64,000 bases of DNA from Paracholeplasma manati. GTDB taxonomy: Bacteria > Bacillota_I > Bacilli_A > Acholeplasmatales > UBA5453. Shown in pieces: positions 21,149 through 28,771 of the stretch (its first letter is position 1; each line of letters begins with the position of its first letter). The DNA is taken from positions 62,001-126,000 of the forward strand of contig NZ_JAOVQM010000003.1 in assembly GCF_025742995.1 (NCBI RefSeq), read 5' to 3'. The position numbers were made by a program, and so were the translations under genes. Below the pieces are notes generated by a model, which saw only the letters and a list, made by a program, of their open reading frames with translations, was not told the origin of the DNA and made no database searches.

Positions 21149-21792
21149 TGAATCGTATCGAAACACTCAGCCAATTAACTCAAGGCATAAACACCCTGCT
21201 AGATATTGGTACTGACCACGGTTATGTGATTATCGACGCTTTAAGACATGGGTACATTCAAAACGCTATTGCATGTGATATCAATAAAATGCCTCTAGAC
21301 AATGCCAAACAAAACATCGAAGCTGCCAATCTGACAGATCGTGTGACATTTAAATTAAGCAATGGGTTTCAACACATTGATGGATCATATGATGGTGTAT
21401 TGATTGCGGGTATGGGCATGCATCTGGTCAAAGATATCTTGTCTCAAAAACATGTCGCAGCCCAAAAATATATCCTCCAATCGAACAACCATGTCGATTT
21501 GTTACGGGACTATTTATCAAAGCATGATTTCAAAATAATGGATGAAGTCGCGGTTCACGATAAATTTCATTACGTGATTTTAGTATGTGAAAAAGGTAAA
21601 ATGAACCTAAATGCGAAGGATATGTTCGTTGGACCAATCTTAAAAAACAAGAAAGAAGCGTTACCGTATTATCAACACCAAATGGCTGTATGGGTGAGAA
21701 ATCATGCGAAAGCCAAAGGTGAAAAACAAGCCAAAATGGCTGTTGAAATCGCGTATTTAAGCGATATACTAGAATTTTTGAAACAATTATAA
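21148..21792 (+). CDS. trmK: tRNA (adenine22-N1)-methyltransferase TrmK
   Basis: 214 aa Rossmann SAM methyltransferase: LLDIGTDHGYVIIDAL binding loop, ACDINKMPLDNAKQNI, and the family motif VLIAGMGMHLVKDIL; helical C-terminus. Modifies A22 in the tRNA D-loop. Directly follows rpoD as in Bacillus. Confidence 0.92.
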   Translation: MNRIETLSQLTQGINTLLDIGTDHGYVIIDALRHGYIQNAIACDINKMPLDNAKQNIEAANLTDRVTFKLSNGFQHIDGSYDGVLIAGMGMHLVKDILSQKHVAAQKYILQSNNHVDLLRDYLSKHDFKIMDEVAVHDKFHYVILVCEKGKMNLNAKDMFVGPILKNKKEALPYYQHQMAVWVRNHAKAKGEKQAKMAVEIAYLSDILEFLKQL

Positions 21793-21794
21793 AG

Positions 21795-21830
21795 CATGCG
21801 CCCGAAAGTAATCTATTCGGGTGCTTTTTT
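21795..21830 (+). terminator. Terminator of the phoH-trmK operon
   Basis: GC-rich stem around CCCGAA/TTCGGG extended by AGCA/TGCT pairing, 9-nt loop, T6 tract. Confidence 0.82.
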
Positions 21831-21880
21831 ATTGAAATCGTGTGATTTTTTAAAATATCATTACTTCTGATTACTTTTTC

Positions 21881-21910
21881 TTTACATTTTAGTAAAAAAA
21901 ACGCTATAAT
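21881..21910 (+). promoter_or_regulatory. Promoter of the marR-type gene
   Basis: TTTACA (21881-21886), 18-bp spacer, TATAAT (21905-21910). The -35 is part of an inverted repeat TTTAC-N6-GTAAA. Confidence 0.8.
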
Positions 21911-21920
21911 GATATTGTAT

Positions 21921-21940
21921 TAGTAAGGGGGGAATTACTA
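21921..21940 (+). promoter_or_regulatory. Inverted repeat enclosing the Shine-Dalgarno of the marR-type gene
   Basis: TAGTAA-GGGGGGAA-TTACTA, perfect 6-bp arms. The G-rich ribosome site is the loop and the A of the start codon ends the right arm. May be an autoregulatory DNA operator, an RNA hairpin, or both. Confidence 0.6.
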
Positions 21941-22368
21941 TGAACGAAAAACTAGTTTTTGCACAAGACTTTGAAAGAGCGTTGCAAGGCCTAAGAAAGA
22001 GTGGAATTTACCGTCACAAAAAGTACGCTTTGAGTGATGCAGATATCACACTACTATTCTCAGTCGCATTTGGTGATCCAACGGGGATTAAACCATCCGC
22101 TATCGCAAAACGCTTGAAAGTCACATTACCAGCGATCACTCACAAGATGAACAAGCTTGTGGAAGATGGCTACTTAGCACGTAGAGATTCAAAATCGGAT
22201 CACCGCGTCACTTATGTGCTTTTAACCGAAAAAGGACAAGCTTTTGTTGAAAGCGTCCAAGACGTTTACTACGCACGTATTCAAAAGTTGATGAAGCATC
22301 TTGGCGAACAAGATACGAAGACTTTATTCCGCATTTTGAATAAAATCAGTGTTGTAGGAAAAATTTAA
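21940..22368 (+). CDS. MarR-family transcriptional regulator
   Basis: 142 aa winged-helix dimer type: helix-turn-helix PSAIAKRLKVTLPAITHKMN and wing LARRDSKSDHRVTYVLLTEKG. RBS GGGGGG. Monocistronic with its own promoter and terminator and no adjacent co-oriented target, so autoregulation plus distant targets is likely. Ligand unknown. Confidence 0.9.
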   Translation: MNEKLVFAQDFERALQGLRKSGIYRHKKYALSDADITLLFSVAFGDPTGIKPSAIAKRLKVTLPAITHKMNKLVEDGYLARRDSKSDHRVTYVLLTEKGQAFVESVQDVYYARIQKLMKHLGEQDTKTLFRILNKISVVGKI

Positions 22369-22381
22369 CGGTTTTAAATTC

Positions 22382-22406
22382 AAAAGGGATGGCGACATCC
22401 CTTTTC
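22382..22406 (+). terminator. Terminator of the marR-type gene
   Basis: AAAAGGGATG/CATCCCTTTT stem with GCGA loop. Confidence 0.85.
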
Positions 22407-22445
22407 TATTTATAGAAGAAAATACTTTTTGATGAAAGTTTTGTC

Positions 22446-22474
22446 TTTACAACCGCTTTATTTTGCGTTATAAT
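22446..22474 (+). promoter_or_regulatory. Promoter of tRNA-Arg(TCT)
   Basis: TTTACA (22446-22451), 17-bp spacer, TATAAT (22469-22474), 19 nt before the tRNA. Confidence 0.8.
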
Positions 22475-22492
22475 AACCATGCTGTCAAATTT

Positions 22493-22569
<77 letters not shown>

Positions 22570-22606
22570 TTTAAGACCTTTACAAGTCATTGACTTGCTA
22601 GAAATT

Positions 22607-22635
22607 GCCCATCAATGATGGGCTTTATTTTCTTT
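22607..22635 (+). terminator. Terminator after tRNA-Arg(TCT)
   Basis: GCCCATC-AAT-GATGGGC stem followed by a T-rich tract. Confidence 0.75.
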
Positions 22636-22640
22636 TAAGG

Positions 22641-22646
22641 TATAAT
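22641..22646 (+). promoter_or_regulatory. -10 element of tRNA-Arg(CCT)
   Basis: TATAAT 17 nt before the tRNA; -35 not recognisable. Confidence 0.55.
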
Positions 22647-22662
22647 AAGAAGAAAAGCAGTG

Positions 22663-22738
22663 GGTCCGGTAGCTCAATGGATAGAGCAGTACCGTCCTAA
22701 GGTAACGGTTGAAGGTTCGAGTCCTTTCCGGATCGCCA
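22663..22738 (+). tRNA. tRNA-Arg (anticodon CCT)
   Basis: 76 nt with encoded CCA. Acceptor GGTCCGG/CCGGATC, D arm GCTC/GAGC, T arm GAAGG-TTCGAGT-CCTTT. The anticodon arm is unusual: stem GTACC/GGTAA leaves a G27-A43 mismatch and the loop starts with G32 (GTCCTAA). Decodes AGG, overlapping the TCT tRNA just upstream. Confidence 0.88.
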
Positions 22739-22759
22739 CTTTAAAATAGGGGAATAAAT

Positions 22760-24076
22760 ATGAAGAAACTCAGTATTCTAATGGTTTTATCCACCTTGGT
22801 TCTCATGCTAGTAGCTTGTGTACCAAAACAGATTACAGTCACATTTGATCCACAAAATGGTTCAGCAATCACAACCATTAATCTTGACCCAGGTATGCGC
22901 GTATCTGTACCAGAAACACCCACTTTAGAAAACCATGTCTTCGTTGGTTGGTTTATTGGTGAAACCCAATTTGATTTCAATACCAAACTCGAAGATAATG
23001 TGACCATCGTTGCGAAATGGACCAAAGTCATGAGAAACGTCTCGTTCATTACGTATGGGTCTGCAGTCCCAGCACAACAAGTCCCTCACGGTGAATCTGC
23101 GAGCACACCGACAACACCAACAAGAACGCATTATACGTTCTCACACTGGGAATACAACGATGCAGTTTATGATTTTTCGACACCAGTCACCCAAAATATG
23201 GTGATTTACGCCGTTTGGAATCCAATTGTTTATGTGGTCTCATTTGAAACCAATAACGGCACAGTTATACCAAATCAAAATGTAAACTCTGGTGGGATGC
23301 CAATCAAACCTAACAACCCTGAAAAAGAAAATCATACCTTTGATGGCTGGTATATTGGTGAAACCAAATATGAATTTGATACCCCAATCACCGGTAACAC
23401 CGTGATTTACGCCCGTTGGACTGAAGTTCAATACACAGGCTATTATTTGGGTATGGACGGGTTAACTGGTCCGAATTTGATCATTTTCTTGAACAATTTA
23501 TTGGAACAAATGACAGGCCGTCAATATTCATTTGGGAATACAGCTTTACAAGTGACTGATCGTGATCCGAATAATAGTAGCCGTTTAATCGAATTCTATA
23601 CAGGTCAATCCTACGTTGCTGCGTGGGACGGTGGTTCGACTTGGAATAAAGAACACGTATGGCCACAATCCTTGTTAGGTGAAGCAGCATCGAATACAGT
23701 GGTAAATATCGCTTCTGATTTACATAACTTAAAACCATCGAATCCGACCATCAATAGTGAAAGAAGCAACAAGTGGTATGGTCCGGTGACCAATGCGGAA
23801 TCTTACCTTCCAGCACGTGCTGAAATTCGTGGTGACATTGCGAGAATGTTGTTCTATATGGATATCCGTTGGGACCAACTCGTTCTAGTCAATTTAACTG
23901 GTCTACAAAAACCATCGATTTATCAAATGGGCGACTTACAAACTTTATTATTATGGCACATTCAAGACCCAGTCGATGATTTTGAACGTAACCGTAACGA
24001 TGTCATCTATGGCTATCAAGGCAATCGTAACCCATTTATTGATTACCCTGAATTGGTCAGCAAAATCTATAATTAA
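22760..24076 (+). CDS. Secreted endonuclease I-family nuclease lipoprotein with three InlB-type repeats
   Basis: 438 aa. Signal peptide with lipobox LVAC (Cys20). Three ~65-residue Listeria/Bacteroides (Flg_new) repeats, ~25-230, each with a GW or HW core and ending W-T/N (HVFVGWFIGE, YTFSHWEYND, HTFDGWYIGE). Then an EndA/endonuclease I domain: TWNKEHVWPQSLLG, DLHNLKPSNPTINSERSN, RGDIARMLFYMDIRW, LLLWHIQDPVDDFERNRND, YQGNRNPFIDYPE. Probably degrades extracellular DNA/RNA at the cell surface, feeding the nucleoside salvage enzymes. AGGGG RBS; starts 21 nt after a tRNA, so it may share that transcript. Confidence 0.92.
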   Translation: MKKLSILMVLSTLVLMLVACVPKQITVTFDPQNGSAITTINLDPGMRVSVPETPTLENHVFVGWFIGETQFDFNTKLEDNVTIVAKWTKVMRNVSFITYGSAVPAQQVPHGESASTPTTPTRTHYTFSHWEYNDAVYDFSTPVTQNMVIYAVWNPIVYVVSFETNNGTVIPNQNVNSGGMPIKPNNPEKENHTFDGWYIGETKYEFDTPITGNTVIYARWTEVQYTGYYLGMDGLTGPNLIIFLNNLLEQMTGRQYSFGNTALQVTDRDPNNSSRLIEFYTGQSYVAAWDGGSTWNKEHVWPQSLLGEAASNTVVNIASDLHNLKPSNPTINSERSNKWYGPVTNAESYLPARAEIRGDIARMLFYMDIRWDQLVLVNLTGLQKPSIYQMGDLQTLLLWHIQDPVDDFERNRNDVIYGYQGNRNPFIDYPELVSKIYN

Positions 24077-24090
24077 ATTCAATCATAGAC

Positions 24091-24125
24091 AAGTGAACTA
24101 TCGAAAATAGTTCACTTTTTGTCTT
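24091..24125 (+). terminator. Nuclease gene terminator
   Basis: AAGTGAACTAT/ATAGTTCACTT stem, CGAAA loop, T-rich tail. Confidence 0.85.
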
Positions 24126-24146
24126 TTAAAATAAACATCATGAGCG

Positions 24147-24152
24147 TATAAT
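24147..24152 (+). promoter_or_regulatory. -10 element of pepC
   Basis: TATAAT 24 nt before the pepC start; -35 region TTTTAA at 17 bp is weak. Confidence 0.5.
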
Positions 24153-24175
24153 TGGACATAAAGGAGTGATTCATA

Positions 24176-25498
24176 ATGAAAGCAGTATCCCTAAAAACCA
24201 TTGAAAACATGCATGAGTCCTATCAACAAAACACGCATCAAAAGGCCATTCGACGCGCCTTAGCAAAGAACCCTATGGACTCAATCGCGTATGTTACAGA
24301 AGCCGAACAAAACACCCAATTTAGATTTTCAATCGATATTGAAACCCTACCTGTAACCAATCAAAAAGCATCTGGTCGATGCTGGTTATTCGCAGGTTTA
24401 AATATTGTGCGTGAATTGGTTGCGAAAAAATATCAACTCAAAGACTTTGAACTTTCACAAAACTATCAAGCCTTTTGGGATAAATTTGAAAAGATCAATT
24501 ATTTCTTGGAAGCGATGGATGATTTTTTAACGTGCGATGGCGATGATCGCACCTTAAAACACTTATTACAAATGGGCATTCAAGATGGGGGACAATGGGA
24601 CATGTTTGTCTCTCTAGTCGATAAATATGGGATTGTTCCAAAGGACCAAATGCCTGAAACCTATGCCTCTTCCAACACAGCTGCGATGAACAAACTCATC
24701 AACATCAAATTGCGCAAATACGCTGCAGAAGCGAGAATTTTAGCATCATCCCATCTATTAAAAGAAAAAGATGCCTTGAAAGCATCTGTACTTGAAGAAC
24801 TCTATGGCTTTTTATGCACCAATTTTGGTGTGCCACCAACCAAGATTGATTTTGAATATGTAAATAAGCAAAATGAGTACAATAAATCCAGTTTTGATTC
24901 TCCAAAATCATTTTTTGATCATTTGGGTTTATCATTACACGATTATGTCTCTATCATCGATTCACCTACCCAAGACAAACCTTACATGAGAAGCTATACC
25001 ATCGCTTATTTAGGCAATGTGATTGGTGGTAAACCGATTGTGCACTTAAACTTACCGATGTCACGCTTAAAAGAACTTGTCATTGGACAACTAAAAGATA
25101 AAGAAATCGTTTGGTTTGGTGCCGATGTGGCTAGAGATGGCGACCGTGAAAAAGGGATTTGGGATGACCAAGCCTATGATTACGAAACTGCATTTCAAAT
25201 GCATTTTTCGATGACCAAAGAACAAAAATTAGACTACCTTCAAGGTGCCATGAACCACGCGATGGTCATCACGGGTGTGAACTTAGAGAATGGTCAACCC
25301 AATAAATGGAAGATTGAAAACTCCTGGGGTGCCGACCGTGGTCAAAAAGGATACTATTTGATGAGTGGTACATGGTTTGATCAAAACACATATCAAGCGG
25401 TTGTACACAAAAAATATTTAACTGAAGTCGAGTTAAATGCATATCAATCGAAACCCATTGTATTAAAACCATGGGACCCGATGGGTTCTCTAGCATAA
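24176..25498 (+). CDS. pepC: Aminopeptidase C (bleomycin hydrolase family, C1B)
   Basis: 440 aa cytoplasmic cysteine aminopeptidase. Active-site Cys in QKASGRCWLFAGLN (~70), His in NHAMVITGVN and Asn in WKIENSWGADRG; the usual hexamer-forming C-terminus ends LKPWDPMGSLA. AAGGAG RBS. Monocistronic. Confidence 0.96.
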   Translation: MKAVSLKTIENMHESYQQNTHQKAIRRALAKNPMDSIAYVTEAEQNTQFRFSIDIETLPVTNQKASGRCWLFAGLNIVRELVAKKYQLKDFELSQNYQAFWDKFEKINYFLEAMDDFLTCDGDDRTLKHLLQMGIQDGGQWDMFVSLVDKYGIVPKDQMPETYASSNTAAMNKLINIKLRKYAAEARILASSHLLKEKDALKASVLEELYGFLCTNFGVPPTKIDFEYVNKQNEYNKSSFDSPKSFFDHLGLSLHDYVSIIDSPTQDKPYMRSYTIAYLGNVIGGKPIVHLNLPMSRLKELVIGQLKDKEIVWFGADVARDGDREKGIWDDQAYDYETAFQMHFSMTKEQKLDYLQGAMNHAMVITGVNLENGQPNKWKIENSWGADRGQKGYYLMSGTWFDQNTYQAVVHKKYLTEVELNAYQSKPIVLKPWDPMGSLA

Positions 25499-25499
25499 T

Positions 25500-25525
25500 A
25501 AAAGGACAAAACTGTCCTTTTTTTA
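25500..25525. terminator. Bidirectional terminator pepC/nitroreductase
   Basis: AAAGGACA-AAAC-TGTCCTTT stem with flanking A and T runs, between convergent genes. Confidence 0.85.
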
Positions 25526-26137
25526 ATGGATTTTAGCGACTTGGTCGAAATCTAAACGAACTGAACGATGACCTGTGTCATCGGCAACACCAATTGATAT
25601 CGCCATCACGGCTTCATGGTTTTCTAAGCCAAAAGCTTGTGGCGCATTGGCTTTATCGAATCCCCCAATTGGACAAGTATCATATCCAAAATGTCTGGCT
25701 GATAACATCAAATTCATCGCGATTAAACCAGCATCAATGTAAGCTACTTTCAATACATCGAGCGAATTTGGGTTCTGACTCTTGAAATTATTGAGTTGTT
25801 TTTCTCTAACTTCCGGACTCATGGTACCAATCGATACAGCTTTATCATAAATGGCTTCGGCGCGGCTTGCATAGCGTGTATCCACGAGGATGATGATCAT
25901 CGCTGACGCGGTTTCGTATTGACTGCGATTCCATTTGAATAAATCAGAGTATTTTGCTTTCGCTTCAGCAGATTGGATGATTCGAAAAGTCCATGGTTGA
26001 AGGTTGTTGGCAGAAGGGGCTCGTAAGGCCATCTCGAAGATTGCCCTCAGGGTTGTTTCATCTATCTCAACGGGCTTATATTTACGGATTGAACGACGAT
26101 TTAAAATAATGTCGTCAAATTGATTGTTTTTTGTCAT
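25523..26137 (-). CDS. Nitroreductase-family FMN oxidoreductase
   Basis: 204 aa. FMN-binding start NRRSIRKYKP, RAPSANNLQPWTFRI, and C-terminal GYDTCPIGGFDKA with AISIGVAD. Reduces nitro compounds, quinones or similar with NAD(P)H; physiological substrate unknown. ATG at 26137 with a GAAAGGA-type site. Divergent from the phosphatase gene across a 141-bp gap with a TCGAAA-based palindrome. Confidence 0.9.
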   Translation of the reverse strand: MTKNNQFDDIILNRRSIRKYKPVEIDETTLRAIFEMALRAPSANNLQPWTFRIIQSAEAKAKYSDLFKWNRSQYETASAMIIILVDTRYASRAEAIYDKAVSIGTMSPEVREKQLNNFKSQNPNSLDVLKVAYIDAGLIAMNLMLSARHFGYDTCPIGGFDKANAPQAFGLENHEAVMAISIGVADDTGHRSVRLDFDQVAKIH

Positions 26138-26173
26138 GTCTATATCATTCCTTTCACAGATTCATTGTATCAT

Positions 26174-26195
26174 ATCGAAATGTTTCGATTTCGAA
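26174..26195. repeat. Palindromic TCGAAA/TTTCGA cluster between divergent genes
   Basis: TCGAAA-TG-TTTCGA followed directly by TTTCGAA, in the gap between the nitroreductase and phosphatase starts. Possible operator for either gene (inference). Confidence 0.4.
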
Positions 26196-26253
26196 TAATG
26201 CTTAAAAATGTACAAAACTAGGTAAATCTATACGCCATAGATGGCTTTCAGTA

Positions 26254-26262
26254 TGATATACT
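26254..26262 (+). promoter_or_regulatory. Extended -10 of the phosphatase-mutY unit
   Basis: TGA-TATACT, 17 nt before the gene start; no clear -35. Confidence 0.5.
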
Positions 26263-26278
26263 TTTATTAGGTGATTAT

Positions 26279-26818
26279 ATGACAACATTTATTTTTATTA
26301 GACATGGAGAACCGCGCTATGATGAAGTTATCGCACGCGGTTACAAAAACCAAGGCTACGATTTAGGTAAACTAACGGATCGTGGTGTTTCACAGGCTGA
26401 AGCGGTAGCGAAAGAAGAGATACTGAAAGACGCTGATTTGATTGTAGCGTCCCCATACACCAGAGCCCTTCAAACCGCGGCCATCATTTCACGCATTACC
26501 CAAATCCCATTAACGGTTGAAAATGATTTGCACGAATGGATGCCGGATACAACCTTTGGTGATCGTAAAGATTTGGACCAAGCTTATCCTGAGTTCATGG
26601 CTCAAAAAGGCATTAGAACGGCTGAAACTGTATTCCCATGGGAATCCTATGAAGTATTATCCAAGCGTACACACAACGCGATTAAACCTTATTTGAAATA
26701 CAAAAAAGTCATTGTCGTTTGTCATGGAATTGTGATGGGGACATTTACCGATATTGAAGATATGATTCCACACTGTGGTATCCGCGTTAAGACCTACGAT
26801 GAGTCATTTTTCAGATAA
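26279..26818 (+). CDS. Histidine phosphatase family protein
   Basis: 179 aa. RHGE motif (FIFIRHGEPRYD) near the N-terminus with SPYTRALQTA and the second His in VVCHGIVMG: the phosphoglycerate-mutase-like fold. Substrate unknown. AGGTGAT RBS. Overlaps mutY by 20 nt. A second member lies at 61211-61786. Confidence 0.9.
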   Translation: MTTFIFIRHGEPRYDEVIARGYKNQGYDLGKLTDRGVSQAEAVAKEEILKDADLIVASPYTRALQTAAIISRITQIPLTVENDLHEWMPDTTFGDRKDLDQAYPEFMAQKGIRTAETVFPWESYEVLSKRTHNAIKPYLKYKKVIVVCHGIVMGTFTDIEDMIPHCGIRVKTYDESFFR

Positions 26819-27824
26819 GCTCATCGCGTGGTACGTGGTGAATCCACGTGATTTACCTTGGCGACAAACAGAAAACCCTTATTACATATGGGTGTCTGAA
26901 ATCATGTTACAACAAACCCAAGCTGTTACCGTCATCCCTTATTACTTAAGGTTCATTCAAACCTTACCAACCATACAAGATTTAGCAGTCTGTGAAGAAG
27001 ATAAACTCCTCAAGTTATGGGAAGGTTTAGGCTATTATTCTAGGGTTAGAAACATGCAAAAAACAGCCATTGAAATCATGCATAAATACGATGGTGTTTT
27101 TCCCAATACTTATGATCTATTGATTCAACTTAAAGGCATCGGCGCATACACAGCAGGCGCAATCCTATCGATCGCATTCCATCAGAAAATCAGTGCTGTC
27201 GATGGCAATGTGATGCGCGTCATTTCAAGGTATTTTGGCATTCAAGATGACATCACTTTGGATACAACAAAAAAACAAATAAACCAGTTAAACACAACCT
27301 TATTAAGTGATGAGCAACCCCATTTATACACCCAAGCCATCATTGAATTAGGCGCAACTGTTTGTACCAAACACCAACCTAAGTGCGATGTTTGTCCAGT
27401 ACGATTGGACTGTATTTCAAGACAACAAAACCTTCAAAGTATCATTCCTATAAAAACAAAAGCTAAAGCCAAAAAAGAGCGTCGTTTTATCACGTTTATT
27501 TTAGAAGATGAACAAGGCAGGTTTGTGGTCGAAAAAGTCACGGATAATCTATTAAAAGGACTCTATTTATTGCCACAAGTGGAAGCCGATAGCTTGCAAT
27601 ACGCCATTGAAACCCTTGAATCTAGTGGATATCGTATCCAATATACCGAGCCTTTAGGTATCTACAAACATGTGTTCACGCATTTAATTTGGTACATGGA
27701 TGTGTATTATGGACGCATCGATTCAAGTATAAATCATGAAACTGTCTCGTCATTTGATGAAGTACCGATGGCGACGGCACATAAACAAATCACAACAAAG
27801 GAGAAAAAGAATGTCAAGTATTAG
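26799..27824 (+). CDS. mutY: Adenine DNA glycosylase MutY
   Basis: 341 aa. LPWRQTENPYYIWVSEIMLQQTQ catalytic entry with Glu, helix-hairpin-helix LKGIGAYTAGAILS then VDGNVMRV with Asp, and 4Fe-4S motif C-x6-C-x2-C-x5-C (CTKHQPKCDVCPVRLDC). C-terminal NUDIX-like 8-oxoG recognition domain. Removes A opposite 8-oxoguanine. ATG 26799 chosen because homology begins there; RBS poor, so coupled to the phosphatase gene it overlaps. Confidence 0.95.
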   Translation: MSHFSDKLIAWYVVNPRDLPWRQTENPYYIWVSEIMLQQTQAVTVIPYYLRFIQTLPTIQDLAVCEEDKLLKLWEGLGYYSRVRNMQKTAIEIMHKYDGVFPNTYDLLIQLKGIGAYTAGAILSIAFHQKISAVDGNVMRVISRYFGIQDDITLDTTKKQINQLNTTLLSDEQPHLYTQAIIELGATVCTKHQPKCDVCPVRLDCISRQQNLQSIIPIKTKAKAKKERRFITFILEDEQGRFVVEKVTDNLLKGLYLLPQVEADSLQYAIETLESSGYRIQYTEPLGIYKHVFTHLIWYMDVYYGRIDSSINHETVSSFDEVPMATAHKQITTKEKKNVKY

Positions 27825-28152
27825 AATGCAAGGTTCAGGGTCAATCGACCAAATCAGTGGGGCAATCTACACTGAAATCGTCCAAGGTTCGATCACAGGT
27901 GAATGCCGTTTAGACGTTAAACACCGTTTTGATAATGGTCAGACACGTTTAATGGTATTCGAAAAGTTTTATTATCGTGCTGGTAATCGTGCCAGTTTAA
28001 CTGTTTTGATTACAGAAAAGGACGATCAAATCTTTGTTGACGCCATCAGTACAGGTGGCTCAACTGGTGCTCTGATTCGTTTTAACTGGGGTGCGGAAAA
28101 TAGTTTTGTCGGTTTGGTTGAAAAAACGCTCAGAAATCTGGGTTTTAGATAA
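27811..28152 (+). CDS. Small protein of unknown function
   Basis: 113 aa, no signal or membrane segment. Sequence MSSIRMQGSGSIDQISGAIY... alternates beta-type stretches and carries a Gly/Ser-rich SNTGGSTGAL-like turn (AISTGGSTGALIRFNWG). AAGGAGA RBS 6 nt before ATG 27811, overlapping the end of mutY by 14 nt; longer in-frame starts inside mutY have no site. Not recognised. Ends at a perfect terminator palindrome. Confidence 0.75.
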   Translation: MSSIRMQGSGSIDQISGAIYTEIVQGSITGECRLDVKHRFDNGQTRLMVFEKFYYRAGNRASLTVLITEKDDQIFVDAISTGGSTGALIRFNWGAENSFVGLVEKTLRNLGFR

Positions 28153-28155
28153 TTA

Positions 28156-28177
28156 AAAGGCGCAAATTTGCGCCTTT
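28156..28177. terminator. Bidirectional terminator
   Basis: Perfect 22-bp palindrome AAAGGCGC-AAATTT-GCGCCTTT between convergent genes. Confidence 0.85.
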
Positions 28178-28661
28178 ATTCTTCAAATAGTGATTTAAAT
28201 CCTGTGTGTTTATTAAGGATTTTATACACAGGTAATCCAACCACATAAGTCACACCAAACTCACCAATTGCCACATACAACATCGTTAATAAAAGTGGTA
28301 ATCCCCAAACGATATGTAGGATGTAACCAACGATGATGCCGTTAAATAGGGTTGGCATAAGCAATGCGATATATTTGTTTTTGATCCATACCATGGAGAC
28401 GACACTGAGGCAGGTTGCGAGAACGCCTAAGGTTAAATCGAACGGTAATTGAGGACCAGGACTATAGAGGTTGGCAACGAATGTGCCGACTGTTAAGCCT
28501 AATACAGCTTTCTTGTCAAAAAAGACAACGATCAATAATAGTTCAGCGACACGAAATTGAATTTCACCGAAGCTGATGGGTAGAAATAGAAGCACCAAAA
28601 CCACATATAGTGCCGCAATCAAAGATTGGCGAATCCAATCTTTTAGGGTAAAATGAAACAT
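28176..28661 (-). CDS. queT: QueT-family queuosine precursor (preQ1) transporter
   Basis: 161 aa with five to six hydrophobic helices. SFGEIQFRVAELLLIVVFF is the QueT signature; it is an S-component-like substrate binder of energy-coupling-factor transport. The preQ1-I riboswitch in its leader and divergent tgt confirm the substrate class. AAGGAG RBS lies within the aptamer tail. Confidence 0.92.
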   Translation of the reverse strand: MFHFTLKDWIRQSLIAALYVVLVLLFLPISFGEIQFRVAELLLIVVFFDKKAVLGLTVGTFVANLYSPGPQLPFDLTLGVLATCLSVVSMVWIKNKYIALLMPTLFNGIIVGYILHIVWGLPLLLTMLYVAIGEFGVTYVVGLPVYKILNKHTGFKSLFEE

Positions 28662-28672
28662 ATTTAGTTATT

Positions 28673-28712
28673 CTCCTTGTTTTGTTTTCGCAGGTAACTA
28701 GTACTGCGGGCA
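28673..28712 (-). promoter_or_regulatory. preQ1-I riboswitch controlling queT
   Basis: On the minus strand: stem CGCAG/CTGCG enclosing TACTAGTTAC (compare the class-I loop TTCTAGCTAC of Bacillus), then an A-rich tail AAAACAAAACAAGG that contains the queT Shine-Dalgarno. This is the class-I H-type pseudoknot layout with translational control: bound preQ1 hides the ribosome site. Confidence 0.88.
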
Positions 28713-28725
28713 GAAGCCAATAACA

Positions 28726-28754
28726 AATATAACACTTCTGTGGTATAATTTCAA
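28726..28754 (-). promoter_or_regulatory. queT promoter
   Basis: Minus strand TTGAAA (28749-28754), 17-bp spacer, TATATT (28726-28731). It overlaps the tgt promoter on the other strand. Confidence 0.75.
28741..28749 (+). promoter_or_regulatory. tgt extended -10 promoter
   Basis: TGG-TATAAT (28741-28749), lying entirely inside the queT promoter on the opposite strand. Confidence 0.65.
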
Positions 28755-28771
28755 TGGAAAGAGGAATATAT

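Noticed and set aside
22583-22597. CAAGTCA-T-TGACTTG palindrome between the two tRNA genes
   Set aside because: Short, no T tract, no associated promoter; probably part of tRNA 3' trailer folding or chance.
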